64,000 nt of DNA from Polaromonas sp. UBA5171 (lineage in GTDB: Bacteria > Pseudomonadota > Gammaproteobacteria > Burkholderiales > Burkholderiaceae_C). Shown in pieces: positions 8,743-17,279 of the stretch. The position numbers and the translations under genes are program-made. The notes under the pieces are model-generated. The model was not told the origin of the DNA. It saw only the letters and a list, made by a program, of their open reading frames with translations, and did no database searches. How positions within the stretch are numbered: the stretch's first letter is position 1; every line of letters begins with the position of its first letter. The DNA is taken from assembly GCA_002413395.1 (NCBI GenBank), contig DHWX01000109.1, forward strand, positions 54,841 through 118,840, in the 5' to 3' direction.

Positions 8743-9084
8743 TCAGAAACGGAATAAATAGACCGCTGCAGCGATGCTGCCCAACCCTGCAATTACATAG
8801 ACAGCGGTGGCTACCAGTGTATCGGCGCGAAAGCCAAAATCAAAAAAGGTAATGCGCAGACGGTGCGCCTGGCTCCACAATGACAGAAACAGAACGACAA
8901 AAATCACCAGCTTGCCAAACCAATGCGACGCATAGGCGTGCAGTTTGTCATAGCCCAGCATATCGGGCACATGACCCAAGGCGGCCAGAAGCGTGAGCAC
9001 AATCAGCACCGGTGCGACCAGGGATACAAGCTCACCCCCAGCGGCAAAGGTGCCCCAGATAATAGGTTTGTTTGACTTTGCCAT
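8743..9084 (-). CDS. frdD: Fumarate reductase membrane subunit D
   Basis: 113 residues with three membrane helices. The start PIIWGTFAAGG matches the E. coli FrdD block PVFWGLFGAGG, and the middle LWSQAHRLRITFFDFG corresponds to the FrdD region with conserved His residues near the quinone site. FrdC and FrdD anchor the FrdAB catalytic dimer to the cytoplasmic membrane and carry the menaquinol-type quinone sites. It starts 2 bp after the frdC stop. Confidence 0.88.
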   Translation of the reverse strand: MAKSNKPIIWGTFAAGGELVSLVAPVLIVLTLLAALGHVPDMLGYDKLHAYASHWFGKLVIFVVLFLSLWSQAHRLRITFFDFGFRADTLVATAVYVIAGLGSIAAAVYLFRF

Positions 9085-9086
9085 GA

Positions 9087-9479
9087 TCAGATGACTCCCG
9101 CCCAGTAAAGAATGAAGAGCGACAACAGTACCCAGACAACATAGTGTCCCCCCGCCACCACGCTATCGGGCATGAACTTTTCCCCTACCTGGATAGGCAG
9201 CGCCTTGGGCGCGACGTTGAACCAGGTGAAGGAGTTGTACAGCGAAAACGCGAGGGCGAAAACATGGAATACGATGCTTAGCGGCTGGCGCAAGGCATCA
9301 AGGAAAGCTTCATATTGAGACTGGCCTTCCGACAGGCGCGCGAGGCCGACCAGCAGAATGATCGTATAGATGCCGATGAAGATGCACGTCACTTCGCGCG
9401 CCATGTAGCGCATGTAGCGCGGACGCTTGAAAAACCAGGTGGTTCTGGGCACCTCGCGCACATAAGGTCGACGGCTCAT
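9087..9479 (-). CDS. frdC: Fumarate reductase membrane subunit C
   Basis: 130 residues with three membrane helices. The start RRPYVREVPRTTWFFKRPRY closely parallels E. coli FrdC (KRKPYVRPM..WW), and TWFNVAPKALPIQVGEKFMP matches the FrdC block after helix 2. The ATG at 9479 overlaps the frdB stop as ATGA and has GGAG seven bases upstream, so it is preferred over the in-frame ATG at 9491. It anchors FrdAB with FrdD. Resemblance to FrdC rather than to SdhC is what identifies the complex as a fumarate reductase. Confidence 0.9.
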   Translation of the reverse strand: MSRRPYVREVPRTTWFFKRPRYMRYMAREVTCIFIGIYTIILLVGLARLSEGQSQYEAFLDALRQPLSIVFHVFALAFSLYNSFTWFNVAPKALPIQVGEKFMPDSVVAGGHYVVWVLLSLFILYWAGVI

Positions 9480-10237
9480 TTTTTGCTCCATGTCATAAAG
9501 TGCTCAAGATACCAGTCAACGGTACTGGCGACCTTCACCTGCTGCAGCGCGGCGGCCGGGTCCACATGCTTGGGACAGACATCGGAGCAGGCGCCGACGA
9601 AAGTACATTCCCATACACCTTCGTTGGTGGCGATCTCCTCCTGCCGCTCGTGCCGGCCGCCATCGCGCGAATCCAGGTTGTAGCGATGTGCCAGGGTGAT
9701 CGCGGCGGGGCCAATGAACTTCGATTTGGTCAAGCCATATTCAGGACAGGCGGCGTAACACAACATGCAGTTGATGCACATGGAAAATTTTCGGTAGCGC
9801 TGCAGTTGTTCTGGTGTCTGCTTGTATTCACCCTCCTCAAGCGACTTAGGCTGCCCCGGAATCAGGTAAGGCTTGACACGCTTCAATTTATCCATGAAAT
9901 CATCGGCCACTGACACCAGGTCGCGTTCGATCGGGAAATGGGCCAGCGGTTCAACCCTGATCACGCCTTCGTAATCGCGCACCATGGCCTTGCAGGCCAG
10001 CTTGGGTTCGCCGTTGATCATCATGCCGCAACTGCCACACACCTGCATGTGGCAGGACCAGCGATAGGCGAGCGTTGGATCGAGATTGTCCTTGAGGTAA
10101 TTCAAGGCGTCGAGCATGCACCACTCGTTCTTGCAGGGCACTGAATAACGCTGATACCTCGGCGCTTCATCGGTCTCGGGGTTATAGCGCAACACCTCAA
10201 GCTCGACCTGCCGGGCACCCAGTCTGTTTTCACTCAT
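9476..10237 (-). CDS. frdB: Fumarate reductase iron-sulfur subunit B
   Basis: 253 residues. The N-terminal plant-type ferredoxin domain holds the [2Fe-2S] cysteines (CHMQVCGSCG then KLAC, about residues 60-78). The C-terminal domain holds the [4Fe-4S] and [3Fe-4S] ligands (CINCMLCYAACP about 153, CTFVGACSDVCPKHVDP about 210). It passes electrons from quinol in FrdCD to the flavin of FrdA. It overlaps the frdA stop by 4 bp, which indicates translational coupling. Confidence 0.95.
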   Translation of the reverse strand: MSENRLGARQVELEVLRYNPETDEAPRYQRYSVPCKNEWCMLDALNYLKDNLDPTLAYRWSCHMQVCGSCGMMINGEPKLACKAMVRDYEGVIRVEPLAHFPIERDLVSVADDFMDKLKRVKPYLIPGQPKSLEEGEYKQTPEQLQRYRKFSMCINCMLCYAACPEYGLTKSKFIGPAAITLAHRYNLDSRDGGRHERQEEIATNEGVWECTFVGACSDVCPKHVDPAAALQQVKVASTVDWYLEHFMTWSKK

Positions 10238-11991
10238 TTTTTTGCTCCTGAATAATCACGCACCCCCGGAGGCGAGGTGGTGATCACCACGTCACGGTAG
10301 TCGATGCGCGGCGGTTCAGTTGGGCGGTAGTAGGCCATGGAATGCTTGAGGTACTTGCTGTCGTCGCGCGCCGTGAAGTCGAGGCGCTGATGCGCGCCGC
10401 GCGATTCCTTGCGTTCGCGTCCACTGACAGCGACGGCCTCGGCACAATCAAGCATTGAGCCCAACTCCAGTGCCGAGAGCAGGTCGGTGTTATAGACGTT
10501 GGTCTTGTCGTGGAGCGCTACGTCGGCGTAGCGGCGGCGCAGCTCGGCGAGCTTTTCGCTCGTCTTTGCAAGACCCTCCTGAGTGCGATAAATACCGGCA
10601 CCCTCTTCCATGGTATCCGTCATTTCCTTGCGCAGACCTGATACCGACTCCTTGCCGACGCTACGCATGAACAGTGCGCGCAGCTTCGCCTGCGCAGCAT
10701 CCCCTTGCGCGGCAAGCGCGGCATCGTTGCCTGGCTTCTGACCGCGTGCATATTCAAGCGCGGAAAGGCCGGCGCGATGGCCAAATACCAGAATTTCCAC
10801 CAAAGAGTTCGAACCCAGGCGATTGGCGCCATTGATGCTGACGCAGGCGCATTCGCCTGCCGCGTAGAGACCGGGCAGCGAAGTCGCAGCCTTGGTATCC
10901 GTATGGATGCCACCCATCATGTAATGCACCACCGGACGGATCGGCACCATTTCCTTGACCGGGTCGATACCCAGGTAGCTGATGCAGATATCGCGCACGA
11001 AAGGCAGACGCTCGTTGATCGTCTTTTCTCCCAGATGGCGCATGTCCAGCCAGACGCAATCACCCCAAGGCGTCTTGACCGAACGGCCTTTTTGGATTTC
11101 GTGCCATATGGATTGACTGACACGATCGCGTGGACCGAGTTCCATCGTCTTCAACTGCGGCTTGCCCAGCGGTGTCTCAGGCCCCATGCCATAGTCCTGG
11201 AGGAAGCGATAGTTGTCCTTGTTGAGAAGCACACCGCCTTCGCCGCGGCAGGCTTCGGTCAGCAAGGTGCCAGTGTTGGGCAGCCCCGTCGGGTGGTACT
11301 GGACGAATTCCATGTCCTTCAACGGAACGCCAGCGCGATAGGCCATGGCCATGCCGTCGCCGGTCTTGATCGCTCCATTGGTGTTGAAAGGGAACATGCG
11401 GCCGGCTCCTCCACCGGCGATGATCACCGCGCCAGCCTGGAAGCAGCGCATCTGGCCGGTCTTCATCTCGATTGCGGTAAGTCCCTGGCAACGCCCGTCA
11501 TCCACCATGAGGTCAGTGGCGAAATACTCGTCAAAGCGCTGAATGTTCGGATATTGCAGGGAGGTCTGGAACAAGGTATGCAGAATATGAAAGCCCGATT
11601 TGTCGGCGGCAAACCAGGTGCGCTGGATCTTCATGCCGCCAAACGGTCGTACCGCCACCGAACCATCGGGCTCGCGATTCCATGGGCAACCCCAGTGCTC
11701 CAGTTGGGTCAGCTCCTTGGGTGCCTCATGGATGAAGTACTCGACCGCATCCTGATCGGAGAGCCAGTCTCCGCCGCCCACGGTATCATGAAAATGCTGC
11801 TCATAACTGTCGTCAGGCTTGACCACTCCTGCCGCACCACCCTCCGCAGCACAGGTATGGCTGCGCATTGGATAAACCTTTGAAATCAGCGCTATGCGAA
11901 TCTTGGGATCCGCCTGCGCGAGCGCAATGGCAGCGCGCAATCCCGCGCCTCCTGCACCGACTATGGCCACATCCGTCTTGATCGTCTCCAT
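10234..11991 (-). CDS. frdA: Fumarate reductase flavoprotein subunit A
   Basis: 585 residues. The dinucleotide-binding start VAIVGAGGAGLRAA and the motif RSHTCAAEGG (about 45-55), whose histidine carries the covalent FAD, are both present. The substrate-site block QYHPTGLPNTG and the conserved REGGVLL-like segment (CRGEGGVLLNKD) are intact, and the capping and C-terminal helical domains are complete. FrdA reduces fumarate to succinate in the cytoplasm. It is the first gene of frdABCD, downstream of an FNR-type promoter. The family alone does not separate SdhA from FrdA; the FrdC and FrdD type anchors decide it. Confidence 0.93.
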   Translation of the reverse strand: METIKTDVAIVGAGGAGLRAAIALAQADPKIRIALISKVYPMRSHTCAAEGGAAGVVKPDDSYEQHFHDTVGGGDWLSDQDAVEYFIHEAPKELTQLEHWGCPWNREPDGSVAVRPFGGMKIQRTWFAADKSGFHILHTLFQTSLQYPNIQRFDEYFATDLMVDDGRCQGLTAIEMKTGQMRCFQAGAVIIAGGGAGRMFPFNTNGAIKTGDGMAMAYRAGVPLKDMEFVQYHPTGLPNTGTLLTEACRGEGGVLLNKDNYRFLQDYGMGPETPLGKPQLKTMELGPRDRVSQSIWHEIQKGRSVKTPWGDCVWLDMRHLGEKTINERLPFVRDICISYLGIDPVKEMVPIRPVVHYMMGGIHTDTKAATSLPGLYAAGECACVSINGANRLGSNSLVEILVFGHRAGLSALEYARGQKPGNDAALAAQGDAAQAKLRALFMRSVGKESVSGLRKEMTDTMEEGAGIYRTQEGLAKTSEKLAELRRRYADVALHDKTNVYNTDLLSALELGSMLDCAEAVAVSGRERKESRGAHQRLDFTARDDSKYLKHSMAYYRPTEPPRIDYRDVVITTSPPGVRDYSGAKK

Positions 11992-12079
11992 CAGTTCCCC
12001 TCAGAGTTGTCGTTGTCATGCCGTGTCGCCATGCCTGCTGCCCCATCTGCCTGTTTTTATTGCTTTGTGCAATTGCAAC

Positions 12080-12128
12080 CTTTTTGATAGTACTGCAGTG
12101 AAACTCCTGCTTTATTGATATACGTCAA
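12080..12128 (-). promoter_or_regulatory. Predicted FNR/ANR-activated promoter of frdABCD
   Basis: An FNR/ANR box TTGAT-ATAC-GTCAA lies at 12115-12128 and differs from the consensus TTGAT-N4-ATCAA at one position. On the minus strand a -10-like hexamer TACTAT lies at 12092-12087, which puts the predicted start at about 12080. The box centre is then at -41.5, the exact geometry of class II FNR-dependent promoters. The leader to the frdA ATG would be about 89 nt. The remaining bases up to 12346 hold an inverted repeat at 12192-12217 and no gene that I can support. Confidence 0.65.
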
Positions 12129-12191
12129 AAATCACCCTAAGAGGGTATTCCAGAAAATTGCATGCGGCACGGGACACCCAACATCCTGACA

Positions 12192-12217
12192 ATTGAGGCC
12201 ACGCCCGAGACCTCAAT
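12192..12217. repeat. Short inverted repeat in the frdA/LLM intergenic region
   Basis: Perfect 7-bp arms (ATTGAGG / CCTCAAT) separated by 12 bp, about 130 bp before the flavin oxidoreductase start. It could be an operator for that gene or a weak hairpin. No T-run follows. Confidence 0.3.
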
Positions 12218-12346
12218 ATCGCCAGAGACGACGTGCCCCACAGCAAGGTTCAGTTCATTGCCGACGACGCTGATGCGCTTGCGCAGCATGCCTCATTTCG
12301 TGCACCGAGATCAGCGCAGATCAACGCAACGAACGACAATGGCGGC

Positions 12347-13348
12347 ATGAAAACACTTCAAAACATTGCCTTGTCCATGCTCGATCTGGTCGCCGTGCGC
12401 GAAGGCGGAACGGTGGCCGATGCGCTGGCAATTTCACTGCGCACCGCGCAGCATGTCGAACGCCTGGGCTTTGCCCGCTTCTGGCTGGCTGAACACCACA
12501 ACATGCTGGGCATCGCCAGTTCGGCCACGGCGGTTCTGGTGGGCTATATAGCCGGTGGCACGCGCACGATGCGGGTCGGTTCGGGCGGCGTGATGCTGCC
12601 CAATCATGCGCCGCTGGTGGTGGCCGAGGCCTTTGGCACGCTGGCCGAACTCTACCCTGGCCGCATTGACTTGGGCCTGGGCCGTGCCCCCGGCACCGAT
12701 CCGGCCACCATGCGCGCGCTACGGCGCGACCGGACCGAAACAGCCGACGATTTTCCGCGGGATGTGGCCGAACTGCAGCGCCTGTTGGCCCCGGCGCAAC
12801 CGGGCCAACGCCTGATCGCTACGCCGGGTGCCGGCACCAATGTGCCCATCTGGCTACTGGGCTCCAGCCTGTTTTCGGCCCAACTGGCAGCCGAGCGCGG
12901 CTTGCCCTACGCTTTTGCCTCGCACTTTGCGCCGCGCCTGTTGCTGCAGGCGCTCACCCTTTACCGACAAAACTTCCGGCCATCGGCTACGCTGGTCAAA
13001 CCCTATGTGGTAATTGGCGTGCCACTGATTGCCGCACCTACCGACGAAGAGGCCGAGTACCTGGCCAGCAGTACTCACCAGCGCGTGCTTGGCATCCTGC
13101 GCGGCGACCGGCGCGGACTGCAGCCGCCGGCAGCGCAATTCAGCGCACAACTGCATCCCCAGGAACGCGCAGCCATTGACGACTTTCTGGCCGCCGCCGT
13201 GATTGGTAGCCCAGAGACGGTGCAGCGGGGTCTGAGCGCACTGGTGCAGGTCACCGACGCCGACGAGCTCATGCTGGTGTGCGACGTGTTCGATCCGGCC
13301 TTGCGGCTACGCTCGCTGGATATTGCCGCGGCTGCGCGCGCCGCATGA
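12347..13348 (+). CDS. LLM-class (luciferase-like) flavin-dependent oxidoreductase
   Basis: 333 residues. Bacterial-luciferase-like TIM barrel: the start [18 protein letters not shown], the block [12 protein letters not shown] (about 50-62), [17 protein letters not shown] and the phosphate-side motif [15 protein letters not shown] are characteristic of the YhbW/YwcH branch, which uses FMNH2 and oxygen on small organic substrates. The real substrate is unknown. The frame is open further upstream, but the ATG at 12347 fits the family start and is preceded by a purine-rich stretch. It is convergent with the SDR gene, 19 bp apart. Confidence 0.85.
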   Translation: MKTLQNIALSMLDLVAVREGGTVADALAISLRTAQHVERLGFARFWLAEHHNMLGIASSATAVLVGYIAGGTRTMRVGSGGVMLPNHAPLVVAEAFGTLAELYPGRIDLGLGRAPGTDPATMRALRRDRTETADDFPRDVAELQRLLAPAQPGQRLIATPGAGTNVPIWLLGSSLFSAQLAAERGLPYAFASHFAPRLLLQALTLYRQNFRPSATLVKPYVVIGVPLIAAPTDEEAEYLASSTHQRVLGILRGDRRGLQPPAAQFSAQLHPQERAAIDDFLAAAVIGSPETVQRGLSALVQVTDADELMLVCDVFDPALRLRSLDIAAAARAA

Positions 13349-13367
13349 GGCTCAGCCGACGCAAACC

Positions 13368-14117
13368 TCAGCGCGCCAGATAGCCGCCGTCCACCGGGTA
13401 ATAAGCGCCGGTCACAAAGGACGCCTTGTCCGAGGAAAGCCAAGCCACCAGTTCGGCGACCTCTTCCGCACGGCCCAGCCGACCAATCGGGTGGGCACCC
13501 ACGAGCATGGCGTTAGTGGCGGTATCCTGCTCCAGTCCGCTGATCATGGGCGTATGGATGAAGCCGGGGCCGACGGCATTGATACGCACCCCCTGCGCGC
13601 TATACTCCAGCGCGGCGGCTTGCGTCAACCCCAGCACGCCGTGCTTGGCGGCGGTGTAGGCCGAGGCACCGGCAAGGCCTACCGCACCCAGAACGGACGC
13701 CATGTTGATGATGGAGCCGCCGCCGGTCTTGAGCATGGCGGCAATCTGGTACTTCATGCCGTAAAACACGCCCGAGAGGTTGATGTTGATGACCTGCGCC
13801 CAGCCGTCCAGCGGATAGTCGGCCGTGGCAGCTTGCAGTCCGCCGATGCCGGCGTTGTTGCAGGCAATGTCCAGTCGGCCGTAATGCGCTACGGTCCGCG
13901 CCACCAGCGCCTGAGCATCCTCTGGCTTGCCGACGTCAGCCGCCATAAACAGGGCATCGCCACCCTGCGCCCGCACCAGTGCGGCCGTTTCCTCGCCACC
14001 CTGCACATTAACATCCGACACCACCACTTTGGCGCCCTCGCGCGCCCACACCAGCGCAACCGCGCGTCCGATACCCGACGAGGCACCCGTGACTAATGCA
14101 GCCTTGTTCTTCAGCAT
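13368..14117 (-). CDS. SDR-family NAD(P)-dependent oxidoreductase
   Basis: 249 residues from the ATG at 14117 (MLKNKAALVTGASSGIG). Classical short-chain dehydrogenase: cofactor motif TGASSGIG (residues 10-17), NNAG (about 87), the catalytic serine region INMASV, the active site SAYTAAKHG (about 152-160), and the C-terminal VTGAYYPVDGGYLAR. The aspartate in VVVSDVN suggests NAD preference. The substrate is unknown. It lies downstream of emrB on the same strand after about 155 bp, so membership of the efflux operon is possible but unproven. Confidence 0.88.
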   Translation of the reverse strand: MLKNKAALVTGASSGIGRAVALVWAREGAKVVVSDVNVQGGEETAALVRAQGGDALFMAADVGKPEDAQALVARTVAHYGRLDIACNNAGIGGLQAATADYPLDGWAQVININLSGVFYGMKYQIAAMLKTGGGSIINMASVLGAVGLAGASAYTAAKHGVLGLTQAAALEYSAQGVRINAVGPGFIHTPMISGLEQDTATNAMLVGAHPIGRLGRAEEVAELVAWLSSDKASFVTGAYYPVDGGYLAR

Positions 14118-14272
14118 ACGAATCCTTCGCGTCATTGCGCGGCCTGGTGCCGCAACGTTGCAGGTCTTCCAGTGTCCGGACAGGCCCTGCGGAAAAACCA
14201 CAAACTTCATTGCCTGCCAGGCACCAGGGTGGCGCTTGATCCAACGCAACCCAGCGGGAAAAACAATCGCGC

Positions 14273-15847
14273 TTAATGTGCCCCAGCCGCCGCATCAGCA
14301 CTGATTGCATCAGCCTTGCTGTGCCGTGTCAGATATACCAGCGGGATCAACGCCAGGAAAATCAGCGCCGAGACATAAAACACATCGTTGGCCGCGAGCA
14401 TGTAGGCCTGTTGATTCGCCATGCGGTCAATCGTTCCGAGTGCCTGCTCATGCGTCAGCCCTGCCCCGGCCAGCCCCGACAGTGCGTTGTTGGTGGCGGT
14501 GCTGCCCAGATTGACATATTCGCTGATCTGCGCATGATGCATGGCCGCGCGATCCTGCCAGATGGTGGTGGCGATGGATGTGCCGAAAGAGCCTGCCGTA
14601 ATGCGCACAAAATTGGACAGGCCGGAGGCTGCGGGAATCCGGTCAGGCGAAATACCCGAGAGCGTGATAGTCACCAGCGGAATGAAGAAAAATGCCATGG
14701 CCACACCCTGAACGATGGTGGGAATCAAGATGGTGGTGAAGTCAGCCTGAACGTTGAAGTTCGAGCGCATCCACAGCACCAGTGCAAACACCAGGAAGGC
14801 GAATGCGGAAAAACGGCGCGGGTCCACGCTGCCAATGCTTTTGCCCACCACCGGCGACAGCAGCAGGGCCAGCAGCCCCACCGGGGCCATGATCATGCCG
14901 GCCTGCGTGGCGGTGTAACCCATGTATTGCTGCAGCCATAACGGCAACAGCACCACGTTGCCAAAAAACAGGCCATAGCCGACTGACAGCGCCAGCGCAC
15001 CAGCCCAGAAGTTGCGCCGCTTGAAAAGCGTCAGGTCGACCACCGGGTGCTCTTCGGTGAGTTCCCAGATCACGAAGGCAATCAGTCCAACGAATGCCAC
15101 GATACCCAGCGCCACCACCTCGCCGGAGTGAAACCAGTCCAGTTCCTGGCCCTTGTCGAGCATGATCTGCAGTGCACCCACCCACAGCACCAACAGCGTC
15201 AGCCCAACTGAATCGATCGGCAGTTTCTTGGTCAGACTCTCGCGCTTGTGAAAGATGCTCCAGGTGACGAAGGCGGCGCCAAAGCCCACCGGAATATTGA
15301 TAAAGAAAATCCACGGCCAGGAAATATTGTCGGTAATCCAGCCGCCAAGCAGGGGCCCCAAGACGGGTGCCACCAGTGTCGTCATGGACCACAGGGCCAT
15401 GGCGACCCCCGCCAGCGCTTTGGGATAACTCGACAGCAACAGGGACTGCGACAGCGGAATCAATGGCCCCGCCACCAATCCCTGCAGGACCCGAAAGAAG
15501 ATCAGCGTGGTCATGTTGGGTGCCAAACCGCACAACCATGAGGTGATCACAAACAGCATCACACTGGTCACGAAAAGCCGGACCTGGCCAAAGCGCTGCG
15601 ACAGCCAGCCGGTAAGCGGCACGGCGATGGCGTTGGCCACCCCGAAGCTGGTGATGATCCAGGTGCCCTGATTTGGACTGACGCCCAGATCACCGGCAAT
15701 GGCCGGCAGCGAGACATTGGCGATTGACGTGTCGAGCACGTTCATGAAAGTGGCAGCCGACAGCGCCAGTGTGCCCCACATGCGGGCAGATCCCGTTAAC
15801 GGCGGCGGATGGATATAGTCAGATGCCGGTGTGGATGCGGAAGCCAT
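14273..15847 (-). CDS. emrB: EmrB/QacA-type DHA2-family drug:H+ antiporter
   Basis: 524 residues with about 14 membrane helices. The family motif in helix 1 (ATFMNVLDTSIANVSLPAIAG) and motif C in helix 5 (MTTLVAPVLGPLLGGW) are clear, and the motif A loop LTGWLSQRFGQVRLF is intact. It exports hydrophobic drugs from the inner membrane with the adaptor encoded upstream. It follows the HlyD-type gene by 66 bp in the order marR, nodT-type, emrA, emrB. Confidence 0.92.
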   Translation of the reverse strand: MASASTPASDYIHPPPLTGSARMWGTLALSAATFMNVLDTSIANVSLPAIAGDLGVSPNQGTWIITSFGVANAIAVPLTGWLSQRFGQVRLFVTSVMLFVITSWLCGLAPNMTTLIFFRVLQGLVAGPLIPLSQSLLLSSYPKALAGVAMALWSMTTLVAPVLGPLLGGWITDNISWPWIFFINIPVGFGAAFVTWSIFHKRESLTKKLPIDSVGLTLLVLWVGALQIMLDKGQELDWFHSGEVVALGIVAFVGLIAFVIWELTEEHPVVDLTLFKRRNFWAGALALSVGYGLFFGNVVLLPLWLQQYMGYTATQAGMIMAPVGLLALLLSPVVGKSIGSVDPRRFSAFAFLVFALVLWMRSNFNVQADFTTILIPTIVQGVAMAFFFIPLVTITLSGISPDRIPAASGLSNFVRITAGSFGTSIATTIWQDRAAMHHAQISEYVNLGSTATNNALSGLAGAGLTHEQALGTIDRMANQQAYMLAANDVFYVSALIFLALIPLVYLTRHSKADAISADAAAGAH

Positions 15848-15913
15848 GAAAGCCCTGAAGAACGCGAGAGGAAGGACGCAAAGCCGGGGGCGAAGTCGCC
15901 ACCTGTCAGTGCA

Positions 15914-17191
15914 TCATTTGGGGGTCCGCGGTTGCGCGATGCGGCTGCTGGCCACGGCACTGCCTTTGCCCACATTGGCCGCAATCACGCGCCGCACAGC
16001 GTCATCGGCCGCATTATCCTGCACGACTGCAGGTTGCGCCTGCGTAGCGACGCGTGGTGCATCGGCCAGGGTTTTGCCATCTTGCCGACTCACGTCCACT
16101 TCCACGTTCATGGACAAGCCCACGCGCAGCGGCTTCTCGGCGAGTTGTCCGGGTTCCAGCGCAATGCGCACGGGAATGCGCTGCACCACCTTGATCCAGT
16201 TGCCGGTAGCGTTTTGCGCCGGCAGCAGCGAAAAGGCGGCACCCGTGCCCGCCCCCAGACCTGTAACCGTGCCTTTGTATTCCATCTTTTTCCCGTACAG
16301 GTCAGCTACCAAGGTGGCAGGCTGGCCAATGCGGATGTTACGCAACTGTATTTCCTTGAAGTTGGCATCAACCCAGACGTTGCCCAACGGAATCAGAGAC
16401 ATGAGCGGCATGCCGGCAGCCACCCGCTGGCCGAGTTGCACTGTGCGTTTGGCAACATAGCCATCCACCGGGGCCTGTAACGCCGTACGTTGCGTTGCCA
16501 GATAAGCTTCGCGCACCTTGGCTGCGGCCATTTGCACGCTGGGGTGTTGCTCGATGCGGGTGCCCTCGGTCAGCGCCTGGTTGCTGGCAAGCTGCTCACG
16601 CGCGGCAAGCACGGCCGCCTGCGCCGCGGACAACGCGCTTTGGGCGCTGTCCAGCTGTTGCTGAGCATGGCTGAGTTCCTCTTTGGAAACCGCACCGTTA
16701 CCGGTGAGCGACTGACGCCGTTTGAGGTCGTCGCTGGCACGGGCGATATCGCTGCGGGCTCTAACAACGTCGGCCTCACGCAGCGCAATTTGCGCAGTCA
16801 ACGTGGCGTTGTTGGCGTACAGCGTGCGCACCTGGCGTACCGCCTGGCCCAAGGCGGCTTCGGCCTGGTCGAGCGTCACTCTGACGTCGGCCGGGTCAAG
16901 TTGAACCAGCGCCTGACCAGCTTTTGCAAAGTCATTGTCATCCGCCATGATGGCCGTGACCGTGCCACCAATTTGCGGCGTGATCTGGATCACGTTACCC
17001 TGCACATAGGCATTGTCGGTGGACTCGTAATGGCTGGCCACCAGATATTCATAGGCGGCCCAGCCCAGGCCTGCGACCACGACGACGCTGGCCAGTGCAG
17101 TGAGCGCCCTTTTGCGCTTGGTGTTGCCAGCCGACGGCTGCACGACTGGCGAAGCGGATGCGTTGGAATTGGAAGTTTGAGGTGCGTTCAT
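15914..17191 (-). CDS. emrA: EmrA/HlyD-type periplasmic membrane fusion protein
   Basis: 425 residues: a cytoplasmic Ser/Asn-rich start, one membrane anchor (about 30-50), the biotinyl-lipoyl-like segment STDNAYVQGNVIQITPQIGG (about 57-80), a long coiled-coil hairpin (100-220, rich in Ala, Gln and Arg), the second lipoyl half TALQAPVDGYVAKRTVQLGQ and a beta-barrel domain. The C-terminal tail of about 60 residues is Ala-rich and low in complexity. It links EmrB to an outer-membrane channel of the NodT type encoded just upstream. Confidence 0.92.
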   Translation of the reverse strand: MNAPQTSNSNASASPVVQPSAGNTKRKRALTALASVVVVAGLGWAAYEYLVASHYESTDNAYVQGNVIQITPQIGGTVTAIMADDNDFAKAGQALVQLDPADVRVTLDQAEAALGQAVRQVRTLYANNATLTAQIALREADVVRARSDIARASDDLKRRQSLTGNGAVSKEELSHAQQQLDSAQSALSAAQAAVLAAREQLASNQALTEGTRIEQHPSVQMAAAKVREAYLATQRTALQAPVDGYVAKRTVQLGQRVAAGMPLMSLIPLGNVWVDANFKEIQLRNIRIGQPATLVADLYGKKMEYKGTVTGLGAGTGAAFSLLPAQNATGNWIKVVQRIPVRIALEPGQLAEKPLRVGLSMNVEVDVSRQDGKTLADAPRVATQAQPAVVQDNAADDAVRRVIAANVGKGSAVASSRIAQPRTPK

Positions 17192-17279
17192 GGTGCTTGT
17201 TATTTACCGGTTGCTCTCTAAATTTGAATATGCGAACCCAATGCGCGGCCAGCCAAGAAAAACCGGATATTGTCAGCTA

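Noticed and set aside
10705..11883. Long plus-strand ORF opposite frdA
   Set aside because: It is the antisense shadow of a clearly recognised FrdA frame with complete family motifs.
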